A stretch of DNA of 64,000 nt from Cupriavidus taiwanensis (GTDB lineage: Bacteria; Pseudomonadota; Gammaproteobacteria; Burkholderiales; Burkholderiaceae): NCBI RefSeq assembly GCF_900249755.1, contig NZ_LT976854.1, positions 182,234-246,233 on the forward strand, given 5' to 3'. Below the pieces are notes generated by a model. It was not told where the DNA came from, did no database searches, and saw nothing but the letters and a program-made list of their open reading frames with translations. A program made the position numbers and the translations under genes. Numbering within the stretch: the stretch's first letter is position 1; every line of letters begins with the position of its first letter. Below are positions 53,060 through 61,022 of the stretch, piece after piece.

Positions 53060-54022
53060 GTGAAACACGTCATTCAGGCAGTGATCTTTGGGACTGCGCT
53101 GCTGGCCAGTCCGGTGGCCTTCACCGCGGACGCGTACCCTGGCAACAAGCCCATCAAGATTGTCGCGGCGTTCTCGGCCGGCAGTGCCACCGACACCAGC
53201 GCCCGCATCCTGGCAGAAGAGCTGCGCAAAGACCTGGGCACCACGGTCGTCGTCGAGAACCGCCCCGGTGCCCAGGGTGTCATCGGCACCGAATACGCGG
53301 TCAAGTCACCGAAGGACGGCTACACGCTGACCATCTCCAGCAGTTCGATCAATTCGATCAATCCCGGGCTGATCAAGGACCTTCCGTACGATGCGACCCA
53401 AGACTTCACCCACATTGCGCGCCTCACGACGATGCCCGCGTTGCTGCTCGTTCGCCATGACAGCGATATCAAGACCGTGGCGCAACTGGTGGCGCGCGGC
53501 AAGGGCGGCAAGCTGAACTTCGGCTACGGCTCGCCGGGCGGCCAGGTGGCGGCGGAAGCGTTCAACCGGATCGCCGGCATCCAGGCCGTCGGCGTCTCCT
53601 ACAAGAGCCAGCCGCCGGCGCTGACCGACCTGGCTGGCGGACAGATCGACTATGTCGTCGGCGACCTGTCGGTCGCAACGCCGCTCATGAAGGGCGGCAA
53701 GATCCGTGCGCTTGCGGTCAGCACCGATCATCGCCTGCCCGAGTGGAAGAACATCCCCACGTTCGCGGAGGCGGGCTTCAAGTCCTACGACCTGGTGTTC
53801 TGGGTCGGCCTTGCCGGCCCGGCGGGCATTCCGGCGGAAGTCGTGCAGCGCCTGAACGCGTCGGTCAACAAGGCACTGGCCAGGCCTGAAGTGCGCGAGC
53901 GCTTCATGGGCATGGGCATGGAGGTTGCGCCGAACGAGGTCGAGGCCCAGCAACGGTTCGTGCGCGCGCAGTTGCAAAGCTGGGCGGCGCGGATGAAGGA
54001 GGCGAATATCAAGCCGGAATGA
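53060..54022 (+). CDS. Bug/TctC-family receptor
   Basis: A 320-residue Bug receptor starting at GTG 53060 after CAGGAGACAAAA. Signal peptide (AVIFGTALLASPVAFTADA), YPGNKPIKIVAAFSAGSATD, SPKDGYTLTISSSSINS, DLPYDATQDFTHIARLTTMP and SYKSQPPALTDLAGGQIDY. The HVPYKG block of other members is replaced by VSYKSQ, so the ligand pocket may differ. Last gene of the LysR-controlled operon. Confidence 0.9.
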   Translation: MKHVIQAVIFGTALLASPVAFTADAYPGNKPIKIVAAFSAGSATDTSARILAEELRKDLGTTVVVENRPGAQGVIGTEYAVKSPKDGYTLTISSSSINSINPGLIKDLPYDATQDFTHIARLTTMPALLLVRHDSDIKTVAQLVARGKGGKLNFGYGSPGGQVAAEAFNRIAGIQAVGVSYKSQPPALTDLAGGQIDYVVGDLSVATPLMKGGKIRALAVSTDHRLPEWKNIPTFAEAGFKSYDLVFWVGLAGPAGIPAEVVQRLNASVNKALARPEVRERFMGMGMEVAPNEVEAQQRFVRAQLQSWAARMKEANIKPE

Positions 54023-54159
54023 AGCTGGCAATGCGACCGGTCAGGACCTGGCCAGCCAAAGGCTACACGCAAGGCCGGGCGTGCGAGGCGACGCCGGCCG
54101 CGGTCAGTGGACGGGGATGCCACGGCACTTGCCCCTGAAAGTGCTGCAGCAGGCTCTGG

Positions 54160-54408
54160 ATGAGGAAGATGGTGACTAGCCGGAGGATACCCTTGGTAGA
54201 ATGCGGTATGGCTCGCTTGACTCCTCCCTCCTCGCAGAAGTACCTGCTGCCGCGTGCTGCCGATGCTGTTGGTCCGCAGAACGAGGCGGAACGTCGTCTG
54301 TATGAGCTCATACTGGAAGGGCTCAACAGCGGCGAAGGGACCGAGTACGCGCGGGTTGACGAGTTCGCTGCCGAGTTCCGCGCCCGCCTGCAAAACCGCA
54401 AACGCTAA
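54160..54408 (+). CDS. antitoxin-like small protein of a ParDE-type pair
   Basis: Up to 82 residues; start may be ATG 54160 or, giving 66 residues, ATG 54208 (MARLTPPSSQKYLLPRAADA). The conserved-looking part is EAERRLYELILEGLNSGEGT ... VDEFAAEFRARL, a short helical module. The stop lies 3 bp before the start of a ParE/RelE-fold toxin, a typical antitoxin-toxin order. No DNA-binding ribbon-helix is obvious, so the antitoxin class is uncertain. Confidence 0.65.
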   Translation: MRKMVTSRRIPLVECGMARLTPPSSQKYLLPRAADAVGPQNEAERRLYELILEGLNSGEGTEYARVDEFAAEFRARLQNRKR

Positions 54409-54411
54409 GCC

Positions 54412-54726
54412 GTGGCGCTGCGCCTGAAGCTACGGCCCGCCGCGCGCGGTGACGCCGATGCGGCCCAGGACTGGTATGACGATGCCGCGCCAGGTCTTGG
54501 CGAGGCCTTTACCGACGAACTGCTAAGCGTGCTGGCCTTCCTGGCCGAGCATCCGAGCGTTGGCTCGCGCCGCTATGCCCATCTGCTGCCGGACGAATCG
54601 CTGCGCGTCTGGTCCCTCGATCGCTTTCCCTTCCTGGTGTTTTACCGCGTGAGCGGTGCGGTGCTGGACGTCGTGCGCATTCTGCACGAACGCCGGGACA
54701 TCGTGGCGAGCCTGATTGCCCATTGA
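54412..54726 (+). CDS. ParE/RelE-superfamily toxin
   Basis: A 104-residue protein starting at GTG 54412. LRPAARGDADAAQDWYDDAA, PGLGEAFTDELLSVLAFLAE, YRVSGAVLDVVRILHERRDI are the typical blocks of plasmid-stabilisation ParE toxins. Family members inhibit gyrase (ParE) or cleave mRNA on the ribosome (RelE); which applies here is not clear. It follows the antitoxin-like gene by 3 bp and lies upstream of rtcB. Confidence 0.82.
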   Translation: MALRLKLRPAARGDADAAQDWYDDAAPGLGEAFTDELLSVLAFLAEHPSVGSRRYAHLLPDESLRVWSLDRFPFLVFYRVSGAVLDVVRILHERRDIVASLIAH

Positions 54727-54849
54727 CGCGCCGCCGTGCGTACCGTCGGCGTCCGCCGCAGTAGGTTGGTCGAGAGGGTAGCCGCCAGGGAATCCTCGCC
54801 GGGCCGGGCTCTCTAAGCTCCAGACGTGACAACAGAGGCCAGTTCAAAC

Positions 54850-56079
54850 ATGGCGGGCAAGACGCAATACGACGTACTCGACACCGGCGCCGGCAAGCCG
54901 GTCAAGCTGTGGACGCGCGGCGTGCCGGTGGAGAGTGCCGCGCGCGAGCAGTTGGTGAATACCGCGCGGATGCCGTTTATCTTCCGCCATCTTGCGGTGA
55001 TGCCGGACGTACATCTGGGCAAGGGATCGACCATCGGCTCGGTGATCCCGACGGTGGGAGCGGTCATCCCCGCGGCGGTGGGCGTGGATATCGGCTGCGG
55101 CATGATGGCGGTGAAGACCTCGCTGACCGCCGCCGACCTGCCCGACAACCTGGGCCAGCTGCGCAGCGCGATCGAACACGCCGTACCGCATGGCCGCAGC
55201 GCGCAGGGCGGGCGGCGCGACCAGGGTGCCTGGGGCAATGCGCCGGCGCACGTCGACGCGGCCTGGGCCGAGATGGCGCCGGGCTTTCGCCGCATCACCG
55301 ACAAATACCCGCACCTGGCGCGCGCCAACCATCGCAACCACCTGGGCACGCTCGGCACCGGCAACCACTTCATCGAGGTGTGCCTGGACGAGGCGCAGTC
55401 GGTCTGGTTCCTGCTGCACAGCGGCTCGCGCGGCATCGGCAATGCGATCGGCACCACCTTCATCACGCTGGCGCAGCAGGACATGCGCCAGCACCTGGCC
55501 AACCTGCCGGACCGGGACCTGGCCTACCTGGTGGAAGGCTCGACGCACTACGAGGACTACATCTACGCGGTGTCGTGGGCCCAGGCCTACGCCCGCCGCA
55601 ACCGCGAGCTGATGATGGAGGCGGTGCTGGCCGCGGCGCAGCGGGTGCTGCGCAAGCCGTTCCAGGCCCAACTGGAAGCGGTGAACTGCCACCACAACTA
55701 CGTGCAGAAGGAACATCACTTCGGGGCTGACGTGCTGGTCACGCGCAAGGGCGCGGTCAGCGCGCGCGCCGGCGAGCTGGGCATCATCCCGGGCTCGATG
55801 GGGGCGCGCTCGTTTATCGTGCGCGGCAAGGGCAATCCGGAGTCGTTCTGCTCGTGCAGCCACGGCGCGGGCCGCACCATGAGCCGCAGCGAGGCCAAGC
55901 GCCGCTTCACCGTGGCCGACCAGAAGCAGGCCACGCAAGGCGTGGAATGCCGCAAGGACGCCGCCGTGATCGACGAGATCCCGATGGCGTACAAGGATAT
56001 CGACGCGGTGATGGCGGCGCAGTCAGACCTGGTGGAGGTGGTGCATACGCTGCGGCAGGTGGTGTGCGTGAAGGGCTGA
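54850..56079 (+). CDS. rtcB: RNA-splicing ligase RtcB
   Basis: A 409-residue RtcB, the GTP- and Mn-dependent ligase that joins RNA 2',3'-cyclic phosphate or 3'-phosphate ends to 5'-OH ends. DVHLGKGSTIGSV, VGVDIGCGMM (metal Cys83), HRNHLGTLGTGNHFIEV, LLHSGSRGIGN, VNCHHNYV, GSMGARSFIVRGKGN and the guanylylated His in CSHGAGR are all present. Length equals that of the E. coli enzyme. ATG 54850 chosen; GTG 54826 is an alternative. No rtcA or rtcR lies beside it. Confidence 0.95.
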   Translation: MAGKTQYDVLDTGAGKPVKLWTRGVPVESAAREQLVNTARMPFIFRHLAVMPDVHLGKGSTIGSVIPTVGAVIPAAVGVDIGCGMMAVKTSLTAADLPDNLGQLRSAIEHAVPHGRSAQGGRRDQGAWGNAPAHVDAAWAEMAPGFRRITDKYPHLARANHRNHLGTLGTGNHFIEVCLDEAQSVWFLLHSGSRGIGNAIGTTFITLAQQDMRQHLANLPDRDLAYLVEGSTHYEDYIYAVSWAQAYARRNRELMMEAVLAAAQRVLRKPFQAQLEAVNCHHNYVQKEHHFGADVLVTRKGAVSARAGELGIIPGSMGARSFIVRGKGNPESFCSCSHGAGRTMSRSEAKRRFTVADQKQATQGVECRKDAAVIDEIPMAYKDIDAVMAAQSDLVEVVHTLRQVVCVKG

Positions 56080-56113
56080 TCGCCGCAGCGGATGCCACCA
56101 CGCCACGCACGCC

Positions 56114-56899
56114 TTACCGCCCAAACTGCCCCAGCACCGTCCCCACCGACTCCAGTCCCGCCTCGATCATGTGCTGCATATAGCTGCCCATCTGCGGCAT
56201 CACCAGCATCAGCACCAGCAAGCCCCCTGACAGCGTCACCGGGAAGCCCACCGCGAAGATCGACAGTTGCGGCGAGGCGCGGTTCAGGATGCCCATGGCC
56301 AGGTTCAGGATCAGCAGCGCGGCGATCATCGGCAATGCCAGCAGCAGGCCCGACGCGAACACCATGCCGCCGGCGCGGGCCACGGCCATGGCGCCGCCCG
56401 CGGACAGCGGGGTGCCACCGATAGGCAGGCTGTTGAAGCTGTCGACCAGCGCGCCCAGCATCAGCAGGTGGCCGTCGAGCGCCAGGAACAGCAGCACCGC
56501 GATGATATTGAGAAAGCGCGACAGCACCATGGTCTGGCCGCCGGCGGCGCGGTCGAAGAACGACGCGAACGACAGGCCCATCTGCAGGCCGATGATCTCG
56601 CCGGCCTGCTGCACGGTGGCAAACACCAGCCGCATGACAAAGCCGGTGGCGAGTCCGATGCCGACTTCGTTCAGGATGATCATCAGCCCGCCGAAGGAAT
56701 ACACCGGCACCACGGGAAGCTGGGCGATGGTGGGCGAGACCACCATGGCGATCAACGCCGACAGCGCGATCTTGGCGCGCCGCGGGATGGTCGATTCACC
56801 GAACAGCGGCGCGGTGCCGATCAGTGCCAGGATGCGGAAGAACGGCCACAGGAAAGCCGCGAGCCAGCCGTAGAGCTGGGCTGAGGTGAACTCGATCAC
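56114..56899 (-). CDS. fliR: flagellar export apparatus protein FliR
   Basis: A 261-residue inner-membrane protein of the flagellar type III export gate with about six helices; LWPFFRILALIGTAPLFGES, VPVYSFGGLMIILNEVGIGL and GLQMGLSFASFFDRAAGGQT match FliR. Last of the fliLMNOPQR run, 67 bp after fliQ. Confidence 0.95.
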   Translation of the reverse strand: MIEFTSAQLYGWLAAFLWPFFRILALIGTAPLFGESTIPRRAKIALSALIAMVVSPTIAQLPVVPVYSFGGLMIILNEVGIGLATGFVMRLVFATVQQAGEIIGLQMGLSFASFFDRAAGGQTMVLSRFLNIIAVLLFLALDGHLLMLGALVDSFNSLPIGGTPLSAGGAMAVARAGGMVFASGLLLALPMIAALLILNLAMGILNRASPQLSIFAVGFPVTLSGGLLVLMLVMPQMGSYMQHMIEAGLESVGTVLGQFGR

Positions 56900-56966
56900 G
56901 GCGGCGGGGCGGCGGGCAGGAAGGGTGACTAACAGGGGAAGGCAAGGAAGGCGGCGCAGGCCGCCT

Positions 56967-57236
56967 TCAGTGCGCCAGCGCGGGAATGCTCTGGAACACC
57001 TCGCGCATGTAGTCGACCATCGCGTTGATCATCCACGGCCCGGCCAGCACCATGGTGGCGAACAGCGCGATCAGCTTGGGGATGAAGCTCAGCGTCATCT
57101 CGTTAATCTGGGTCGCGGCCTGGAACAGGCTGACCAGCAGGCCGGCGGCCAGCGCCACCAGCAGCAGCGGCGCGGCCAGCAGCAGGGTCATCTTCATCGC
57201 CTGGGTGGCGATGGTCATTACGGTCTCTGGGGTCAT
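56967..57236 (-). CDS. fliQ: flagellar export apparatus protein FliQ
   Basis: An 89-residue protein with two membrane helices (MKMTLLLAAPLLLVALAAGL; IPKLIALFATMVLAGPWMIN) and the FliQ pattern LVSLFQAATQINEMTLSFIP. It forms part of the export gate with FliP and FliR. Between fliP and fliR on the minus strand. Confidence 0.95.
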   Translation of the reverse strand: MTPETVMTIATQAMKMTLLLAAPLLLVALAAGLLVSLFQAATQINEMTLSFIPKLIALFATMVLAGPWMINAMVDYMREVFQSIPALAH

Positions 57237-57273
57237 GGCTCTTGCGAATAGTGGCTTGCGCGGGCGCTTGGCG

Positions 57274-58098
57274 TCAGCTCATGAAGCTCTGCGCCAGCGA
57301 ACCCAGCAGCAGCTGCCAGCCGTCGACCAGCACGAACAGCATCAGCTTGAACGGCAGCGAGATGGTGGCCGGCGGCACCATCATCATGCCCATCGCCATC
57401 AGCACGCTGGCAACGACCAGGTCGATGATCAGGAACGGGATAAAGATGGTGAAGCCGATCTGGAACGCGGTCTTCAGCTCGCTGGTGACGAAGGCCGGCA
57501 CCAGGATGCTGAGCGGCACTTCCTCCGGCCCCTGCATGTCAGGTGCCTTGGCCATCTGCGCGAACATGGCCAGGTCCTTCTCGCGGGTCTGGCGCAGCAT
57601 GAAGGCCTTGAGCGGCTCGGCGGCCTTGGCCGCGGCGGCTTCGAGGCTGAGCTTGTTCTCCGACAGCGGCTTGTAGGCGTCGTTGTAGACGCGGTCGAAC
57701 ACCGGCGACATCACGAAGAAGGTCAGGAACAGCGACAGCCCCACCAGCACCTGATTGGGCGGCGAGGTGGCCGTGCCCAGCGCGTTGCGCAGCAGGCCCA
57801 GCACGATGATGATGCGGGTGAAGCCGGTCATCATCAGCATCGCCGCCGGCAGAAACGACAGCGAGGTCAGCAGCACCAGCGTCTGCACCGGCAGCGACCA
57901 GATCTGGCCACCGCCCGGGGCGGGCTTGCTGACCACACCGGGCAGCGACTGCGCCCAGGCAGCGGCGGGCGCGAGCGCGGCGATGGCCAGCACCAGCGCC
58001 AGCAAACACAGCAGCGGCGAGGACAGCAGCGGGGCAGGGCGCGCGGCGCGGCTTGGGCGCTGCGGCAGTCGCCACAGCGTGGCACGCGGGGAAATCAT
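57274..58098 (-). CDS. fliP: flagellar export apparatus protein FliP
   Basis: A 274-residue FliP with signal/leader helix, [60 protein letters not shown] and [40 protein letters not shown]. Core of the pentameric export gate. It overlaps fliO by 4 bp. The leader is longer than average (about 60 residues before the conserved core). Confidence 0.96.
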   Translation of the reverse strand: MISPRATLWRLPQRPSRAARPAPLLSSPLLCLLALVLAIAALAPAAAWAQSLPGVVSKPAPGGGQIWSLPVQTLVLLTSLSFLPAAMLMMTGFTRIIIVLGLLRNALGTATSPPNQVLVGLSLFLTFFVMSPVFDRVYNDAYKPLSENKLSLEAAAAKAAEPLKAFMLRQTREKDLAMFAQMAKAPDMQGPEEVPLSILVPAFVTSELKTAFQIGFTIFIPFLIIDLVVASVLMAMGMMMVPPATISLPFKLMLFVLVDGWQLLLGSLAQSFMS

Positions 58099-58550
58099 GA
58101 TTTGAATTGGGCTTGCATCGAGCGCAGCAGCTTTTCGGCAAAGCTGCCGCCGGTGGGCGGTTGCAACGGTCCGGCGGCAATGTGTGCGCCGGTCTGGCCG
58201 GCGGCGGGTGTGCCTGCCGCCATGGTGTGCAGCGGACGGATTTCGCCGGGGCTGACGCCCAGCACCAGCCAGGTGTCGCCGACCTCGACCAGCACCAGGC
58301 GCTGGCGTGCGCCCAGCATGGTGCTGCCGACTACCTTCATCGCGCCGCCGGTGGCGTGGCGCACCAGGCCGGCACGCCGTGCCATCCAGGCCAGGCCCAG
58401 GATCAGCGCGATGATGGCGAACAGCCCCAGCCCGGCCTGCGCCAGGCTGGCCGCGCCGCTGATGGCGGGCGCTGGCGTGCCTTCGGCGGCCGCTGCGGCG
58501 CAGGGCAGCGCGGCAAGCGAAGCCAGCAGGGCGCGGGCGGCGGCTGTCAT
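58095..58550 (-). CDS. fliO: flagellar biosynthesis protein FliO
   Basis: A 151-residue protein: export signal-like start, one membrane helix ([20 protein letters not shown]) and a small SpoA-like cytoplasmic part ([29 protein letters not shown]). FliO assists FliP assembly. It overlaps both neighbours by 4 bp, indicating translational coupling. Confidence 0.92.
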   Translation of the reverse strand: MTAAARALLASLAALPCAAAAAEGTPAPAISGAASLAQAGLGLFAIIALILGLAWMARRAGLVRHATGGAMKVVGSTMLGARQRLVLVEVGDTWLVLGVSPGEIRPLHTMAAGTPAAGQTGAHIAAGPLQPPTGGSFAEKLLRSMQAQFKS

Positions 58551-58993
58551 TTGTTCAGCTTCCGGATGCGTTCGGACGGCGTGATGATGTCGGTCAGGCG
58601 GATGCCGAACTTGTCGTTGACCACCACCACTTCGCCCTGGGCGATCAGGTAGCCGTTGACCAGCACGTCCATCGGCTCGCCGGCCAGGCCATCCAGTTCC
58701 ACCACCGAGCCCTGCGCCAGCTGCAGCAGGTTCTTGATCGGCACCTTGGTGCGGCCCAGTTCCACCGTCAGCTGCACCGGGATATCGAGGATCATCTCGA
58801 TGTCGTTGCGGAAGCCGCTCGGGGCTTCCTTGGCCAGCGGCGGAAACACCGTGGCCGCGGCCGGCGTGGCGGTGGCCGCCGGCGCTGCGGCAGCGGCGGG
58901 GATCTCGGCGGAAGTGGCGCTGGTCTGCTCGGCCAGCGCGCTGGCCCAGTCGTCCATCGGGTCGACCGGCTTGTCCTCGATGCCGTCAGTCAT
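58547..58993 (-). CDS. fliN: flagellar motor switch protein FliN
   Basis: A 148-residue FliN: Ala/Pro-rich variable N-terminus, then the C-ring SpoA domain ([60 protein letters not shown]). It forms the base of the switch complex with FliM. It overlaps fliM by 8 bp and fliO by 4 bp. Confidence 0.96.
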   Translation of the reverse strand: MTDGIEDKPVDPMDDWASALAEQTSATSAEIPAAAAAPAATATPAAATVFPPLAKEAPSGFRNDIEMILDIPVQLTVELGRTKVPIKNLLQLAQGSVVELDGLAGEPMDVLVNGYLIAQGEVVVVNDKFGIRLTDIITPSERIRKLNK

Positions 58994-60005
58994 AATCGGT
59001 GTCCTCGGTATCCAGGTGGGAATCGCCGTCCTGGTGATTGATCATTCGTTCTACCCGCAGCGCGTACTGGCCATTCATGGTGCCGAAGCCGCATTGCATC
59101 ACGGGCACGCCGTCCACCTTGCCGAACACCTTCTCGGGCAGCTCGATCGGCAGCACGTCGCCGGCGCGCATCGCCAGCACTTCGGCCACGGTGCTCTGCA
59201 GGTGCGCGAATTCGGCCACCAGCTCGACCTCGGCCGCGCGCAGCTGCGTCGACAGTTGCGTGACCCAGCCCTTGTCGACCTCTTTCTCGTCCTGCAGCGG
59301 ATTCATCAGCAGGTCCTTGAGCGGCTCGATCATCGCGTACGGCAGGCATACGTGCAGCTGGCCGCCGACCGCGCCCAGCTCGATGTGGAAGGCGGTGGTC
59401 ACCACGGCCTCGTTGTGCGTGGCGACGTTGGCAAACTTGGGGTGCATCTCCGAGCGGATGTACTCGGTGTCGATCGGATGCACGGTGCGCCAGGCATTGC
59501 CGTAGCTGTTCAGCGTCAGCTCCAGCATGCGCTGGATGATGCGCTGCTCGGTCTGGGTAAAGTCGCGGCCTTCCACGCGGGTGTGGAAGCGGCCGTCGCC
59601 GCCGAACAGGTTGTCGACCACCAGGAAGACCAGGTTGGGGTCGTAGACGAACAGCGCGGTGCCGCGCAACGGCTTCAGGTGGACCAGGTTGAGGTTGGTC
59701 GGCATCGGCAGGTTGCGCGCAAAGTCACCGAACTTCTCGATCCTGACGCTGCCCACGGAGATGTCCGCGCCGCGGCGGATAAAGTTGAACAGCGCCGTGC
59801 GCAGCGAGCGCGCAAAGCGTTCGTTGATGATTTCCAGCGTATGCAGGCGGCCGCGGATGATGCGTTCCTGCGTCGCCAGGTTGTAGGGGCGTACCCCGCC
59901 CTCGTCGGGCGCAGTCTCGCTGGCCTTGGGCGTATCGGTCTCGCCGGATACGCCCTTGAGCAGCTCGTCTACCTCGTCTTGCGAGAGGAACTTGTCGTAG
60001 GCCAT
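58986..60005 (-). CDS. fliM: flagellar motor switch protein FliM
   Basis: A 339-residue FliM: N-terminal CheY-P-binding segment (FLSQDEVDELLKGVSGE), middle domain with LEIINERFARSLRTALFNFI and LFGGDGRFHTRVEGRDFTQT, and C-terminal SpoA-like domain (LPIELPEKVFGKVDGVPVMQ). It binds CheY-P and reverses rotation. Follows fliL by 57 bp. Confidence 0.97.
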   Translation of the reverse strand: MAYDKFLSQDEVDELLKGVSGETDTPKASETAPDEGGVRPYNLATQERIIRGRLHTLEIINERFARSLRTALFNFIRRGADISVGSVRIEKFGDFARNLPMPTNLNLVHLKPLRGTALFVYDPNLVFLVVDNLFGGDGRFHTRVEGRDFTQTEQRIIQRMLELTLNSYGNAWRTVHPIDTEYIRSEMHPKFANVATHNEAVVTTAFHIELGAVGGQLHVCLPYAMIEPLKDLLMNPLQDEKEVDKGWVTQLSTQLRAAEVELVAEFAHLQSTVAEVLAMRAGDVLPIELPEKVFGKVDGVPVMQCGFGTMNGQYALRVERMINHQDGDSHLDTEDTDYD

Positions 60006-60062
60006 CTAGTGTCCTGCCCCTTGTGCGGCGTTATGGATGAAACGTGCTGCCCTGGCTTGCGC

Positions 60063-60554
60063 TTACTGCACCACGAACGAGGTGAACAGCACGTCCAGCA
60101 CGCGTTGCGCCGGCAGGCCGCTGGCAAACGGCTTGCTGATGGTGTCGCGGATGTCGTCGGCCAGCTTGCGCTTGCCGTCGACGGTGGCCAGCTCGGCCGG
60201 CTGCCTGGCGGAGAGCAGCAGCAGGATGCGGCTGCGCGCCTCGGGCAGGTACTGCGCCAGGCGCGCCTGGGTCTCGGCGTCAGCCACCTTCAGCGACAGG
60301 CCGGTATGCAGGAAGCGGTCGCCGTCGTCGCTGCGCAGGTTGACGGTGAACGCGTCCAGCGGCACGAAGATCGGCGGCGGAATCACCGGAGCGGCGGGCG
60401 CGGCCATCGCCGCCGGCTGGCGGTTGCTCAGCACGCTGCCCAGCACGAAGCCTCCGGCGCCCAGCGCCACGACCAGCACGCCGGCGCCGATCAGCAGTAG
60501 CCGGCCGCGCTTGCCTGTGTTGCCAGTCCGGGGAGGGGAAGCCGTGTTCGCCAT
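60063..60554 (-). CDS. fliL: flagellar basal body-associated protein FliL
   Basis: A 163-residue protein: one membrane helix (LLLIGAGVLVVALGAGGFVL), Ala/Pro linker, then FVPLDAFTVNLRSDDGDRFL and LLLSARQPAELATVDGKRKL, a typical FliL periplasmic domain. It surrounds the stator units. First gene of the flagellar run; it is divergent from acnB across a 468-bp region. Confidence 0.94.
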   Translation of the reverse strand: MANTASPPRTGNTGKRGRLLLIGAGVLVVALGAGGFVLGSVLSNRQPAAMAAPAAPVIPPPIFVPLDAFTVNLRSDDGDRFLHTGLSLKVADAETQARLAQYLPEARSRILLLLSARQPAELATVDGKRKLADDIRDTISKPFASGLPAQRVLDVLFTSFVVQ

Positions 60555-61022
60555 GAGAAGCCTGTATCGGAATGCCTGCCATTCTTCCGGAATCGCAGGC
60601 CAGCAAAGGGCCGAAAAAAAGGGGGAAACCCTTTCAGCTTGGCCATTTGAGCGGAAAGGGAGCAGGCACGGCTACGCGAGCGGGCGCCTTTGTGTTGCGC
60701 GCCTGCAGGCTGGTTAACGCTTGTTGACCGGGGAACTTGAGGGCGCCGGCGCAGGCGGTGGCAGGGCAAGGTCGTCGCCGTCGGGTTGGGCGGGCGGCCG
60801 CGCCGGGGCCGGCGGATGCGCGGGTCGATGCATTCCCTACTACGCTACTCGGGTAGCAATCTGTGTAAATCGGCAACTCATCCATGCCGCAACCCTTTGT
60901 TTCATTTGGATTTCTGTAAAAATACTCTTATATAAGATATAAGACATTTGACCGAGGAGCCGCTTCGGACTACAATCGCGACGTACCGAGTCTTTCTAAA
61001 CCTAATTACTCAGCAGGTTCCC
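60555..61022. promoter_or_regulatory. divergent fliL / acnB upstream region
   Basis: No gene is seen in these 468 bases. The fliL side has an A-run and G-run (60612-60630). The acnB side, from 60835, becomes AT-rich and holds the palindrome at 60926-60944; the stretch from there to the ATG is the likely promoter and leader of acnB. Confidence 0.5.
60926..60944. promoter_or_regulatory. palindromic operator candidate upstream of acnB
   Basis: TCTTATATAAGA (60926-60937) is a perfect 12-bp palindrome; a second half-site TATAAGA follows at 60938-60944, so CTTATA-N5-TATAAG also forms an inverted repeat. It lies about 80-95 bp upstream of the acnB ATG, overlapping the likely promoter. The regulator is unknown. 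Confidence 0.55.
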
